Shown: in pieces, positions 1-6,027 of the stretch
Layout: each line of letters begins with the position of its first letter
How positions within the stretch are numbered: position 1 is the first letter of the stretch
Assembly (NCBI GenBank): GCA_003517285.1
Contig: DPAW01000165.1
Location: 1-6,418, forward strand
Reading direction: 5' to 3'
DNA: 6,418 bases
DNA from: Verrucomicrobiales bacterium
GTDB lineage: Bacteria > Verrucomicrobiota > Verrucomicrobiia > Limisphaerales > UBA1100
Made by a program: the position numbers and the translations under genes
The notes under the pieces: generated by a model
Database searches by the model: none
The model's input: only the letters and a program-made list of their open reading frames with translations
Told to the model about the DNA's origin: nothing

Positions 1-729
1 ATCTTCCGGCACATCCAGCGAATCAGTCCATACCCGCTCCACGGGCACCTGCATCATTTCGCCGTGCAAGCTTAAAAACTCCGCCGTGTTGGGCAGGGCA
101 CCATCCAAGCGCCACAAACGCGCTGGACGCTGGCCCAGAAATGTTTCCTGCGTAACCCATTTACATAGCGCCGTGGTCTTGCCGACGCCGGGCGCGCCCA
201 CCAACACACGGGCCGGCAAGCCGGGCTGTTCGGCCCGTGTGGCAAAACGGTGCCATTGCTCCACCAAAACTTCGCGGGCCAGCTCCATTTCCTCGATCAA
301 ATTTCGCGGCCGCGTGCCGCCCAGATGCTTCTGCAATTGTCCGGCCAACATATCGGCGTGTTGGGGCAGCAACCCCATTTCCAACAACACCTGCACAGAG
401 GCAGGCGCCGCTGGAGCGGTCTGCGGGCCGCCCACGTTTTGCATCATCTGGATGACATTGGGCGGGAGCGGTTCGGAGGAATCCGACCCCTGTAGGGCGC
501 CTTCGAGTTGATGCACTTTGGCGGTTAAAAGCTGGAGAACATTTTCCTGAGCCGACGACGGCTCGGGGGCCGTGGCGAGCACTTCCACTCGGGCTTTGGA
601 CCACAACCGCTTGACGCCATCGGCATGCACAGGGCGCACATTGAGGATCACCGCATCGGGTCCGACCTTTGCCTGCACCTGTTCCAAGGCTTCCTGCGCG
701 GTATCGGCAATGATCTTGATGGTGTTCAT
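1..729 (-). CDS. flhF: Flagellar SRP-type GTPase FlhF, N-terminal 243 codons (3' end outside window)
   Basis: FlhF is a membrane-associated GTPase of the signal recognition particle family. In many bacteria it sets where and how many flagella are built. The frame is open from the ATG at 729 to the window edge, so 243 residues are visible. The N-terminus (MNTIKIIADTAQEAL, then GPDAVILN at about 23-30) is the usual FlhF B-domain. Residues about 111-165 look like the helical N-domain. The P-loop GAPGVGKTT lies at 178-186. The next expected motif, DTYR-IGA-EQL, is not recognisable: residues 207-219 read RLDGALPNTAEFL, followed by a more typical MQVPVERVW. The Asp-Thr-Ala-Gly and guanine-specificity motifs would lie beyond the edge. 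The gene follows flhA after 36 bp, the usual neighbourhood. The start has no clear Shine-Dalgarno sequence, but it is the only start that fits the family N-terminus. Identification is firm; GTPase competence is uncertain. Confidence 0.9.
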   Translation of the reverse strand, partial: MNTIKIIADTAQEALEQVQAKVGPDAVILNVRPVHADGVKRLWSKARVEVLATAPEPSSAQENVLQLLTAKVHQLEGALQGSDSSEPLPPNVIQMMQNVGGPQTAPAAPASVQVLLEMGLLPQHADMLAGQLQKHLGGTRPRNLIEEMELAREVLVEQWHRFATRAEQPGLPARVLVGAPGVGKTTALCKWVTQETFLGQRPARLWRLDGALPNTAEFLSLHGEMMQVPVERVWTDSLDVPED

Positions 730-765
730 GCGCGGCGGGCCAAAAACCGGCGGCTCCGTGCGTCC

Positions 766-2886
766 CTATTGCAGGGACGGCACCGCGCCGGTAGGCACGA
801 TCTCGATCTTGGGCGGCAACTCTTCGTAGCTGAGGAACGCCAACTCGGGGAACTTCGCCGCAAAGAACCGGCGCAGTCCAGCACGAATCATGGACGAACA
901 GACCACCACCGGCGCCCGGCCCTCGGCGATCATGGGTTGGATGAATTGGTTCAGGTGATGGGATAGGTGCTCGGCAATCTTCGGGTCGATCAACAGCACG
1001 GTCTCCGTCTGTGAAGGTCGGATGCCTTTCACTAGTTCTTCCTCCAGCCACGGGTCGAGCGTAATGGCCGGCAGGTTTCCGTTTTCGTCCTGATACCCTT
1101 TGACCACCTGCGAACCAATCGCTTTACGGGCCTGTTCGCTAAGCTCATCAGGGTTCTTGGTCGCCGCCGCATAATCGGCCACGCGCTCTAGGATTCCTAC
1201 GAGGTTGCGAATGGAAACGCCTTCGGCCAGTAGATTTTGTAGCACCCGCTGCACCTGTCCCACCGAGAGCAAATTGGGCACGAGTTCGTTGACGAGCGCG
1301 GGGTTTTGATCCTTGAGATTATCCAGTAACACCTGAACATCCTGACGACTGAGGATCTGGTAGCAGGTTCGTTTGATCGTCTCGCCAAAGTGCGTGACCA
1401 TCACTGAGGCGGCGTCCACCACCGTGTAGCCGGCCAGCTCCGCGTTCTTGCGTTCCACATCGGTGATCCACGTGGCCGGCAGGCCGAACACCGGCTCTGT
1501 CGTCTGCACGCCGGGCAACACCTCCGTACTATTATTGGTATTCATCGCCAGCCAATAGCCGGGCATCACTTCCCCCGTAGCAATCAATTGGCCACGAAAA
1601 ATAAACCGGTATTCGTTTGGCTGAAGCTCGAGGTTGTCGCGCAAACGCACCGCCGGAATAATGAATCCCATTTCCTGCACAAACGTCCGGCGCACACCGG
1701 TCACGCGTTCGAGCAAATCCCCGCCCTTCTTGGGATCCGCCAGAGACAACAGGCCGTAGCCCAGCTCAATTTGCAGGGTATCAAGGTTCAGAAGTTCCTC
1801 CATTTTCTCTGGACCGCCAGGTCGGCCATCCTCGGGACCATCCCCATCGCCATCGGCACCGCCTTCAGTCGACCCGCCACCGTCAAGGTCGGGCCCCACG
1901 GGGCGTTCGACCAACAGACCGCGGGATTCAAAGTGTCGGTACATGAAACCGAACAAAACGCCCATGCACAGGAACGGAAACCAGGGAAGAATGCTCGTTA
2001 TCAGCGAGAACACCGACAGCATCAACATGGAAATAGACAATACCTTTAACACATTCGGTTGCAGAAAAAGTTGCTGCGTGAGGGTGGCGCCGAGACTTTC
2101 TTTCTCCGCGGAACGTGTCACCAAAATACCCGCTGCGGTGGAGATCACCAAAGCCGGGATTTGCGAAACCAAGCCATCACCAATACTCAGGATGGTATAG
2201 GTCTGCAGCGCCTGCGTCACCTCCATGTTGCGCTGCAACACGCCGATACCAATACCACCAATGATATTCACCAACGTGATTATTATACCCGCGATCGCAT
2301 CACCGCGTACAAACTTGCTGGCACCATCCATAGAACCGTAGAAATCCGCTTCCTTGGAAAGGTCATCCCGGCGTTTACGCGCCTGATCCTCCTTGATTAA
2401 TCCAGCATTCAACTCGGCATCAATAGCCATCTGTTTGCCGGGCATGGCATCCAAGGTAAAGCGGGCCGCCACTTCAGCAATACGGCCAGCGCCCTTGGTG
2501 ATGACCACAAAGTTGATGACCGTAAGAATGATGAAGACCACAAAGCCCACCACATAATTATTCTGCACCACCACTTCACCGAATTTTTGAATGATCTGGC
2601 CCGCCTGCGCCTCCCCAAGAATCAAACGGGTGGTGGCAATATTCAGGCCCAATCTAAAAAGCGTGACAATCAGTAGCAGCGTGGGAAAACTTGTAAACTC
2701 CGAGGGATCGCGGATGTAAATGATGACTAGCATCACCAGCAAACCCGACGAAATGCTCATCGCGAGCATCATGTCCAGCATCCATGGCCGCATCGGCAAA
2801 ATCATGCACATCAACACGCCAAACACGAAAGCCACGAGACCAATCTCGGACCAACGCGATGCAGGTTGAGCGGCCGGCGTACTCAT
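766..2886 (-). CDS. flhA: Flagellar export apparatus protein FlhA, full length
   Basis: FlhA is the large inner-membrane protein of the flagellar export gate. Its cytoplasmic domain forms a nonameric ring that docks chaperone-substrate complexes, and its membrane part is involved in proton-driven export. This copy has 706 residues, normal for the family. Membrane segments fill about residues 16-130 and 196-317. The FHIPEP family signature runs from about 135 to 157 (RIAEVAARF, LDAMPGKQMAIDA). The segment KFVRGDAIAG at 191-200 carries an Asp that appears equivalent to the functionally essential Asp of the enterobacterial protein. A Gly/Asp-rich linker (331-360) precedes a complete cytoplasmic domain with LELGYGLL-like, VRLRDNLEL (413-421), GYTVVDAASV (486-495), EGVSIRNLVGILE (555-567) and a C-terminal SSMIRAGLRR block. 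The start is ATG at 2886, with a strong ribosome site (GGAGGG, 7-nt spacer). It begins 163 bp after flhB, the longest gap here, so it may also have its own promoter. Confidence 0.98.
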   Translation of the reverse strand: MSTPAAQPASRWSEIGLVAFVFGVLMCMILPMRPWMLDMMLAMSISSGLLVMLVIIYIRDPSEFTSFPTLLLIVTLFRLGLNIATTRLILGEAQAGQIIQKFGEVVVQNNYVVGFVVFIILTVINFVVITKGAGRIAEVAARFTLDAMPGKQMAIDAELNAGLIKEDQARKRRDDLSKEADFYGSMDGASKFVRGDAIAGIIITLVNIIGGIGIGVLQRNMEVTQALQTYTILSIGDGLVSQIPALVISTAAGILVTRSAEKESLGATLTQQLFLQPNVLKVLSISMLMLSVFSLITSILPWFPFLCMGVLFGFMYRHFESRGLLVERPVGPDLDGGGSTEGGADGDGDGPEDGRPGGPEKMEELLNLDTLQIELGYGLLSLADPKKGGDLLERVTGVRRTFVQEMGFIIPAVRLRDNLELQPNEYRFIFRGQLIATGEVMPGYWLAMNTNNSTEVLPGVQTTEPVFGLPATWITDVERKNAELAGYTVVDAASVMVTHFGETIKRTCYQILSRQDVQVLLDNLKDQNPALVNELVPNLLSVGQVQRVLQNLLAEGVSIRNLVGILERVADYAAATKNPDELSEQARKAIGSQVVKGYQDENGNLPAITLDPWLEEELVKGIRPSQTETVLLIDPKIAEHLSHHLNQFIQPMIAEGRAPVVVCSSMIRAGLRRFFAAKFPELAFLSYEELPPKIEIVPTGAVPSLQ

Positions 2887-2954
2887 GCGCGTGCCCTCCC
2901 TCCCTTCGAGCGGGAGCCCAATGACGTTTCCATGACCATGGTTTGAAGATCCAT
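2883..2954 (-). CDS. Possible 23-codon leader ORF overlapping the flhA start (ATGA)
   Basis: A short reading frame in the flhA leader would encode MDLQTMVMETSLGSRSK followed by a Gly/Arg/Ala-rich end. Its TGA stop overlaps the flhA ATG by four bases as ATGA, the classic layout for translational coupling. It has its own plausible ribosome site, AAGGA with a 5-nt spacer (2960-2964). That site is partly held in the 3' arm of the hairpin at 2957-2973. A second in-frame ATG lies two codons upstream at 2960, but the ribosome site favours 2954. I recognise no family. Against it: the ORF is short, its last third is simply the flhA ribosome site read as codons, and a free ATGA overlap arises whenever the second codon starts with A. 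It is a candidate only. Confidence 0.2.
   Translation of the reverse strand: MDLQTMVMETSLGSRSKGGRARA
2894..2906 (-). promoter_or_regulatory. Strong ribosome binding site of flhA
   Basis: On the minus strand the sequence AAGGGAGGGAGGG ends 7 nt before the flhA ATG. It contains GGAGG twice and is the strongest Shine-Dalgarno match in the window. It fixes the ATG at 2886 as the flhA start. Confidence 0.8.
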
Positions 2955-2956
2955 AC

Positions 2957-2973
2957 GCATCCTTGCTGGATGC
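2957..2973 (-). other. Perfect 6-bp hairpin in the flhA leader
   Basis: On the transcribed strand GCATCC and GGATGC are perfect inverted repeats separated by the loop AGCAA. There is no U-run afterwards, so it is not an intrinsic terminator. The 3' arm and loop contain the AAGGA that would serve the possible leader ORF, so folding would hide that site. The hairpin also sits about where a transcript from the adjacent sigma-54-like motif would begin. The inverted repeat is seen directly; any function is inferred. Confidence 0.4.
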
Positions 2974-2982
2974 CTAAAACAG

Positions 2983-2999
2983 AGCACATCCAATGCCAG
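2983..2999 (-). promoter_or_regulatory. Candidate sigma-54 (-24/-12) promoter for flhA-flhF
   Basis: The minus strand reads CTGGCATTGGATGTGCT. Against the sigma-54 consensus (YTGGCACG, four variable bases, TTGCW) it keeps TGGCA at -24 and TGC at -12, with exactly the required 12-base step from GG to GC. It differs at three of the thirteen defined positions. Transcription would begin near 2972, giving a leader of about 85 nt before flhA. Sigma-54 control of flagellar genes is well known in many diderm bacteria. The stretch immediately upstream (about 3019-3046) is rich in A and T tracts. No activator site was recognised. The match is imperfect, so chance remains possible. Confidence 0.4.
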
Positions 3000-3014
3000 T
3001 GACTGCTCAGATAA

Positions 3015-3049
3015 GGCTGTTTTTACCGTTTTTTTGGCTAAAAATTGCC
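3015..3049 (-). repeat. Imperfect inverted repeat directly after flhB
   Basis: Right after the flhB stop the transcript could fold with three paired blocks: GGC with GCC, TTTTTA with TAAAAA, and CC with GG. These are separated by a 2x2 internal loop and a single bulged G, with an A-rich loop. Stability would be low because the middle stem is all A-U. The sequence after it is TTATCTG, not a U-run, so it is a poor intrinsic terminator. It could be a processing or attenuation structure, or chance in an A/T-rich gap. Confidence 0.25.
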
Positions 3050-4147
3050 TCATGACATCACCTTTTGGCCGCGTGTGTAATATTTGTACCGATGCGTACG
3101 GTAGACGTACGCGAGGATTTCGGCCACCGCCGCGTACAAATCCGGAATAATCTCCTGACCGACCTTGCAGTTCTTGAAAAGCAACCGCGCCACCGGCTTG
3201 TTTTCCACCATCGGCACCTCGTGTTTCCGCGCGATTTCCCGAATGCGCAGGGCGTTATAACGGGCCCCTTTGGCCACCACCCGCGGCGCGCCCATGGCTT
3301 CGCGATCGTACTTCAGGGCAATCGCCAAATGCGTAGGATTGGTGACGATCACATCCGCCTGCGGCACCTCGGTGTTCAGTGTTTCCATCAGCATTTGCCG
3401 GCGACGTCGGCGCTGTTCGCCCTTCACCTGTTGGTTACCATCCACCTGTTTGTGCTCGTCCTTTACCTCCTGCTTAGTCATCTTGCTGTCTTCTTCATTC
3501 TTCCATTGCTGATATGCGTAATCGACCGCCGCAATCACCACCATTCCGGCAATCACCCGCAAGGCCACGTCCTGCGCGGTTTGCCCCATGAACGCCATCA
3601 AATGCATCAAGTCAGTTGCGGTATAAAATACAGGATCATTCAATACCTGCTTCAGCACCGGATACGTAAACCCAAAGATCACCACAAACTTCATCAGGCT
3701 CACCACCAGCTTGGCGAGGGATTGGCTGCTGAAGATGCGTTTGAATCCACTGAAAGGATTGAGCTTGCTGAACTTTGGCTCAATAGCCTTGGGCGAAGGT
3801 CGGAACTGGCTTTGGGTTCCGGAGCCAATCAAGCCGCCCAACACACCGGCGGCCATAACAGGCAGGATTAAGGTGCCGGCCGTCACCATGAAATGCCCGA
3901 AATGCCCTTGGAAAGCCTCATAATTCATCTGCATCGTACCCAGACGCTGGAAGGTGCCGATCATATAAACCCGGAAAGTCTCGACCATTTTGGGGGCCAT
4001 CACCGTGAGAATCAGAAGCGCGGCCAACAGCAGCACCAGTGTTTGCACCTCCTGACTACGCGCGAATTGGCCGGACTCCATGAGCTCTTGGAGCTTCTTC
4101 GGAGTCGGCATTTCCGTCTTTTCTTGGCCAGATTCACTCTCCGCCAT
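3050..4147 (-). CDS. flhB: Flagellar export gate and substrate-specificity switch protein FlhB
   Basis: FlhB is an inner-membrane protein that wraps the export gate. It switches export from rod-hook to filament proteins after cleaving itself between Asn and Pro of NPTH. The protein has 365 residues, slightly shorter than the enterobacterial one. The N-terminus KTEMPTPKKLQELMESGQ (10-27) is family-typical. About four membrane segments lie near 34-52, 86-110, 146-168 and 185-210. A charged linker (MTKQEVKDEHKQVDGNQQVKG, about 223-243) leads to VTNPTHLAIALKY, with the NPTH at 270-273 intact (nt 3329-3340). After it come VVAKG (290-294), ENKPVARLLFKN (315-326) and GQEIIPDLYAAVAEILAYVYR (330-350). 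The start is ATG at 4147, one base after the fliR stop. The ribosome site GGGAGGAGG lies in the end of fliR, so the two are probably translationally coupled. Self-cleavage is expected from the intact motif. Confidence 0.98.
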   Translation of the reverse strand: MAESESGQEKTEMPTPKKLQELMESGQFARSQEVQTLVLLLAALLILTVMAPKMVETFRVYMIGTFQRLGTMQMNYEAFQGHFGHFMVTAGTLILPVMAAGVLGGLIGSGTQSQFRPSPKAIEPKFSKLNPFSGFKRIFSSQSLAKLVVSLMKFVVIFGFTYPVLKQVLNDPVFYTATDLMHLMAFMGQTAQDVALRVIAGMVVIAAVDYAYQQWKNEEDSKMTKQEVKDEHKQVDGNQQVKGEQRRRRRQMLMETLNTEVPQADVIVTNPTHLAIALKYDREAMGAPRVVAKGARYNALRIREIARKHEVPMVENKPVARLLFKNCKVGQEIIPDLYAAVAEILAYVYRTHRYKYYTRGQKVMS

Positions 4148-4148
4148 A

Positions 4149-4919
4149 CTACGCGCCTCCTCCCAACAATTTGGTGACCATCACAAAATCATTCGGCAAT
4201 TGCCTAAGATAATTGGAAATCTCACGCGCCGCCAACGACATCGTGAACCCAAACAAAAACACGCCCACCAGAATCCGAACCGAAAAGCTTTCCACAAACA
4301 CATTCATCGTTGGCACGGCCCGCGCCAGCACCATCATCAGCAGATTGATCACAATCCCCACCGCAATAATCGGCGCCGCGATCCGCACCGCCACCACAAA
4401 TGTGCGACCGCACAGCATCGTGACATGATCAAACAGCGCATTGCTCAACGTGCCGCCACCTATCGGCAGCGCGCCATAGGATTGCTGAAAGCCCATTAAC
4501 AACTCGAAATGGATATCCAGTGAAAACAACAACATCACAGTCATCATTTGGAGAATCACCGAGGGCGTCGAAGAAGGGGTGGTTTCGCCCGGGGCAATCA
4601 AACTAGAAAGTTGCAAACCCAATTCTGTACCGATGTAATGACCGGCCAAACCGACGGAAAAAAGCACCAACCGCACCACCCCGCCCAACAGTAATCCGTA
4701 GCACACCTCCTGTGCCACCAACCCCACCGTGCCAATCATATCTCCGGAAGACACATCCGGCGGCAGCGCCACGCCGGGCATGGTCAGTAACGCCAAAAAC
4801 CCGGCGACAGCCAGCCGCAATCGAATTGGCATGGCGGCCGCAGAAAAAATCGGGAACACCGCCAGCATCGCGCCCGCGCGGACGAACACCAGAAACCAAG
4901 TTAAAAACAATACCTCCAT
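4149..4919 (-). CDS. fliR: Flagellar export gate protein FliR
   Basis: FliR is the single-copy subunit of the FliP5-FliQ4-FliR1 export gate in the inner membrane. The 256-residue protein has the usual length and about six hydrophobic segments: near 1-22, 34-52, 64-97, 120-145, 174-200 and 212-232. Recognisable family features are the N-terminal FVRAGAMLAVFPIF (12-25), the central LLFSLDIHFELLMGFQQSYGALPIG (130-154) and the late ARAVPTMNVFVESFSVRILVG (199-219). Family members usually read PQMN[VI]F at that last site, where this copy has PTMNVF, a small deviation. The start is ATG at 4919, 16 bp after fliQ; only a weak AAAGG lies upstream with a short spacer. The stop is one base before flhB. 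Position between fliQ and flhB supports the call. Confidence 0.97.
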   Translation of the reverse strand: MEVLFLTWFLVFVRAGAMLAVFPIFSAAAMPIRLRLAVAGFLALLTMPGVALPPDVSSGDMIGTVGLVAQEVCYGLLLGGVVRLVLFSVGLAGHYIGTELGLQLSSLIAPGETTPSSTPSVILQMMTVMLLFSLDIHFELLMGFQQSYGALPIGGGTLSNALFDHVTMLCGRTFVVAVRIAAPIIAVGIVINLLMMVLARAVPTMNVFVESFSVRILVGVFLFGFTMSLAAREISNYLRQLPNDFVMVTKLLGGGA

Positions 4920-4935
4920 GCGGCCTTTCTTATGA

Positions 4936-5205
4936 CTACATCACCATCGAGGGAATTTTCTCAAAGATACCCTTTGTGTAATCCATCAGCGTACGCACCA
5001 TCCACGGCATGATGAAAAACAGCAGCGCACTCACCGCTAACGCCTTGGGCACGAAGGTGAGGGTTTGCTCCTGCAGCGAGGTTACCGCCTGGAAAAGGCT
5101 CACCATCAGGCCCACCGTCATGCCCATGAGCAGCAACGGCGTGGCCAACATCATGATGTGCGCCATCAGACCTTTCATTAATTCAACAACATAATCAGGA
5201 CTCAT
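4936..5205 (-). CDS. fliQ: Flagellar export gate protein FliQ
   Basis: FliQ is the small helical-hairpin subunit that packs around FliP and FliR in the export gate. At 89 residues it is exactly family-sized. Two hydrophobic segments, about 13-40 and 53-75, flank the conserved core MVSLFQAVTSLQEQTLTFVPK (about 34-54). The start is ATG at 5205, preceded by GAAAGG with a spacer of about 8 nt. It starts 18 bp after the fliP stop and ends 16 bp before fliR. There is nothing unusual in the sequence. Confidence 0.97.
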   Translation of the reverse strand: MSPDYVVELMKGLMAHIMMLATPLLLMGMTVGLMVSLFQAVTSLQEQTLTFVPKALAVSALLFFIMPWMVRTLMDYTKGIFEKIPSMVM

Positions 5206-5223
5206 CGTTTTACCTTTCTCTCG

Positions 5224-6027
5224 TCATGCCCTGAAGCTCATGGCGAGGGACTGAACGACCAGCGTCCAACCGTCCACGAGGACAAAGAGCAAAATCTTCA
5301 ACGGCATGGAAATCGTAACCGGCGGCAGGAACAACAGTCCCAAGCTCATCAGCACAATCGCCACAACAAAATCGATCAAAATAAATGGGATAAACAACAG
5401 AAACCCCATCTGAAATCCCGTGCGCAGTTCGCTTAGGATAAAGCCCGGCACCACCACGCTCATTGGCAGATCCTCCACTTTGGTGGGGCCCATCTTGGCT
5501 AGGCCCACAAAAAACTCCACATCCTTCGGGCGCGCCTGGCGCAGCATAAAATCTTTCGCGTGCCCTTTCGCATTATCCAACGCCTCCGTCCCTGTAATGG
5601 CGCCGGCGGAGTAGGGCTTAATGGCATCGGCATCGATGCGCTGATACACCGGCTGCATGATAAAGAATGTCATAAACAACGCGAAGCCTACCATGATCTG
5701 GTTGGCCGGCACGCCCTGCAGTGAGAGCGCGTTGCGCAGAAAGGAAAATACAATGATGATCCGTGTAAAACAGGTCATCAACATCACCAGCGACGGCGCC
5801 ACCGTCAGCAGCGTGATGATAAACAGTAAACGAATGGCCGTATCAATGCGCTGCGGTTCCTCTGGCATGTTCATGCCGATGTTTAGGTTAAAGCCATTAG
5901 TGTTGCCGCCGGCCGCTTGGGCAAAGAGCCCGTTAGCCGAGAACAGCAACACCAACGCCAAAAGCCAACCCCAACGGGAACGCGGACGATCAACCACCAT
6001 TTGTTTTGTGTTCGTCGTGGTGTTCAT
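5224..6027 (-). CDS. fliP: Flagellar export gate protein FliP, with signal peptide
   Basis: FliP forms the pentameric centre of the export gate. From the ATG at 6027 the protein has 267 residues. A signal peptide is visible: a long basic/polar n-region, then WGWLLALVLLFSANGLFAQA (19-38) with a likely cut near Ala-Gln-Ala. Family motifs follow: FTRIIIVFSFLRNAL (87-101), VPANQIMVGFALFMTFF (106-122), GFQMGFLLFIPFILIDF (204-220) and the C-terminal ISMPLKILLFVLVDGW (239-254). Odd point: at 230-236 the usual Gly-Met-Met-Met-x-Pro-Pro reads GLLFLPP, so the gating methionines are replaced. A GTG at 6030 immediately precedes the ATG and could also start. The ATG is preferred because GGAG lies 8 nt upstream and the TGATG overlap with fliO suits coupling. 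A later Met at 6000 has no ribosome site. Confidence 0.97.
   Translation of the reverse strand: MNTTTNTKQMVVDRPRSRWGWLLALVLLFSANGLFAQAAGGNTNGFNLNIGMNMPEEPQRIDTAIRLLFIITLLTVAPSLVMLMTCFTRIIIVFSFLRNALSLQGVPANQIMVGFALFMTFFIMQPVYQRIDADAIKPYSAGAITGTEALDNAKGHAKDFMLRQARPKDVEFFVGLAKMGPTKVEDLPMSVVVPGFILSELRTGFQMGFLLFIPFILIDFVVAIVLMSLGLLFLPPVTISMPLKILLFVLVDGWTLVVQSLAMSFRA

Noticed and set aside
161..1051. 296-codon open frame on the minus strand across the flhF-flhA junction
   Set aside because: It is out of frame with both real genes, is Arg/Gly/Ala-rich with no domain pattern, and lies entirely over flhF and flhA coding sequence. It is a by-product of GC-rich codon use.
1588..2400. Overlapping plus-strand open frames opposite flhA
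   Set aside because: They are composition shadows of the opposite strand of flhA. The flhA frame is fully conserved across the region.
2654..2989. 111-codon minus-strand frame starting in the flhB-flhA gap
   Set aside because: It runs into flhA in another frame, its translation has no domain pattern, and no good ribosome site precedes it.
3065..3871. 268-codon open frame on the plus strand opposite flhB
   Set aside because: It is rich in His, Arg and Gln, with no recognisable motif and no independent upstream signals. It is an antisense shadow of flhB.
5998..6000. Internal ATG as the fliP start, giving a shorter signal peptide n-region
   Set aside because: No Shine-Dalgarno sequence precedes it, whereas the ATG at 6027 has GGAG at a good distance and overlaps the fliO stop.
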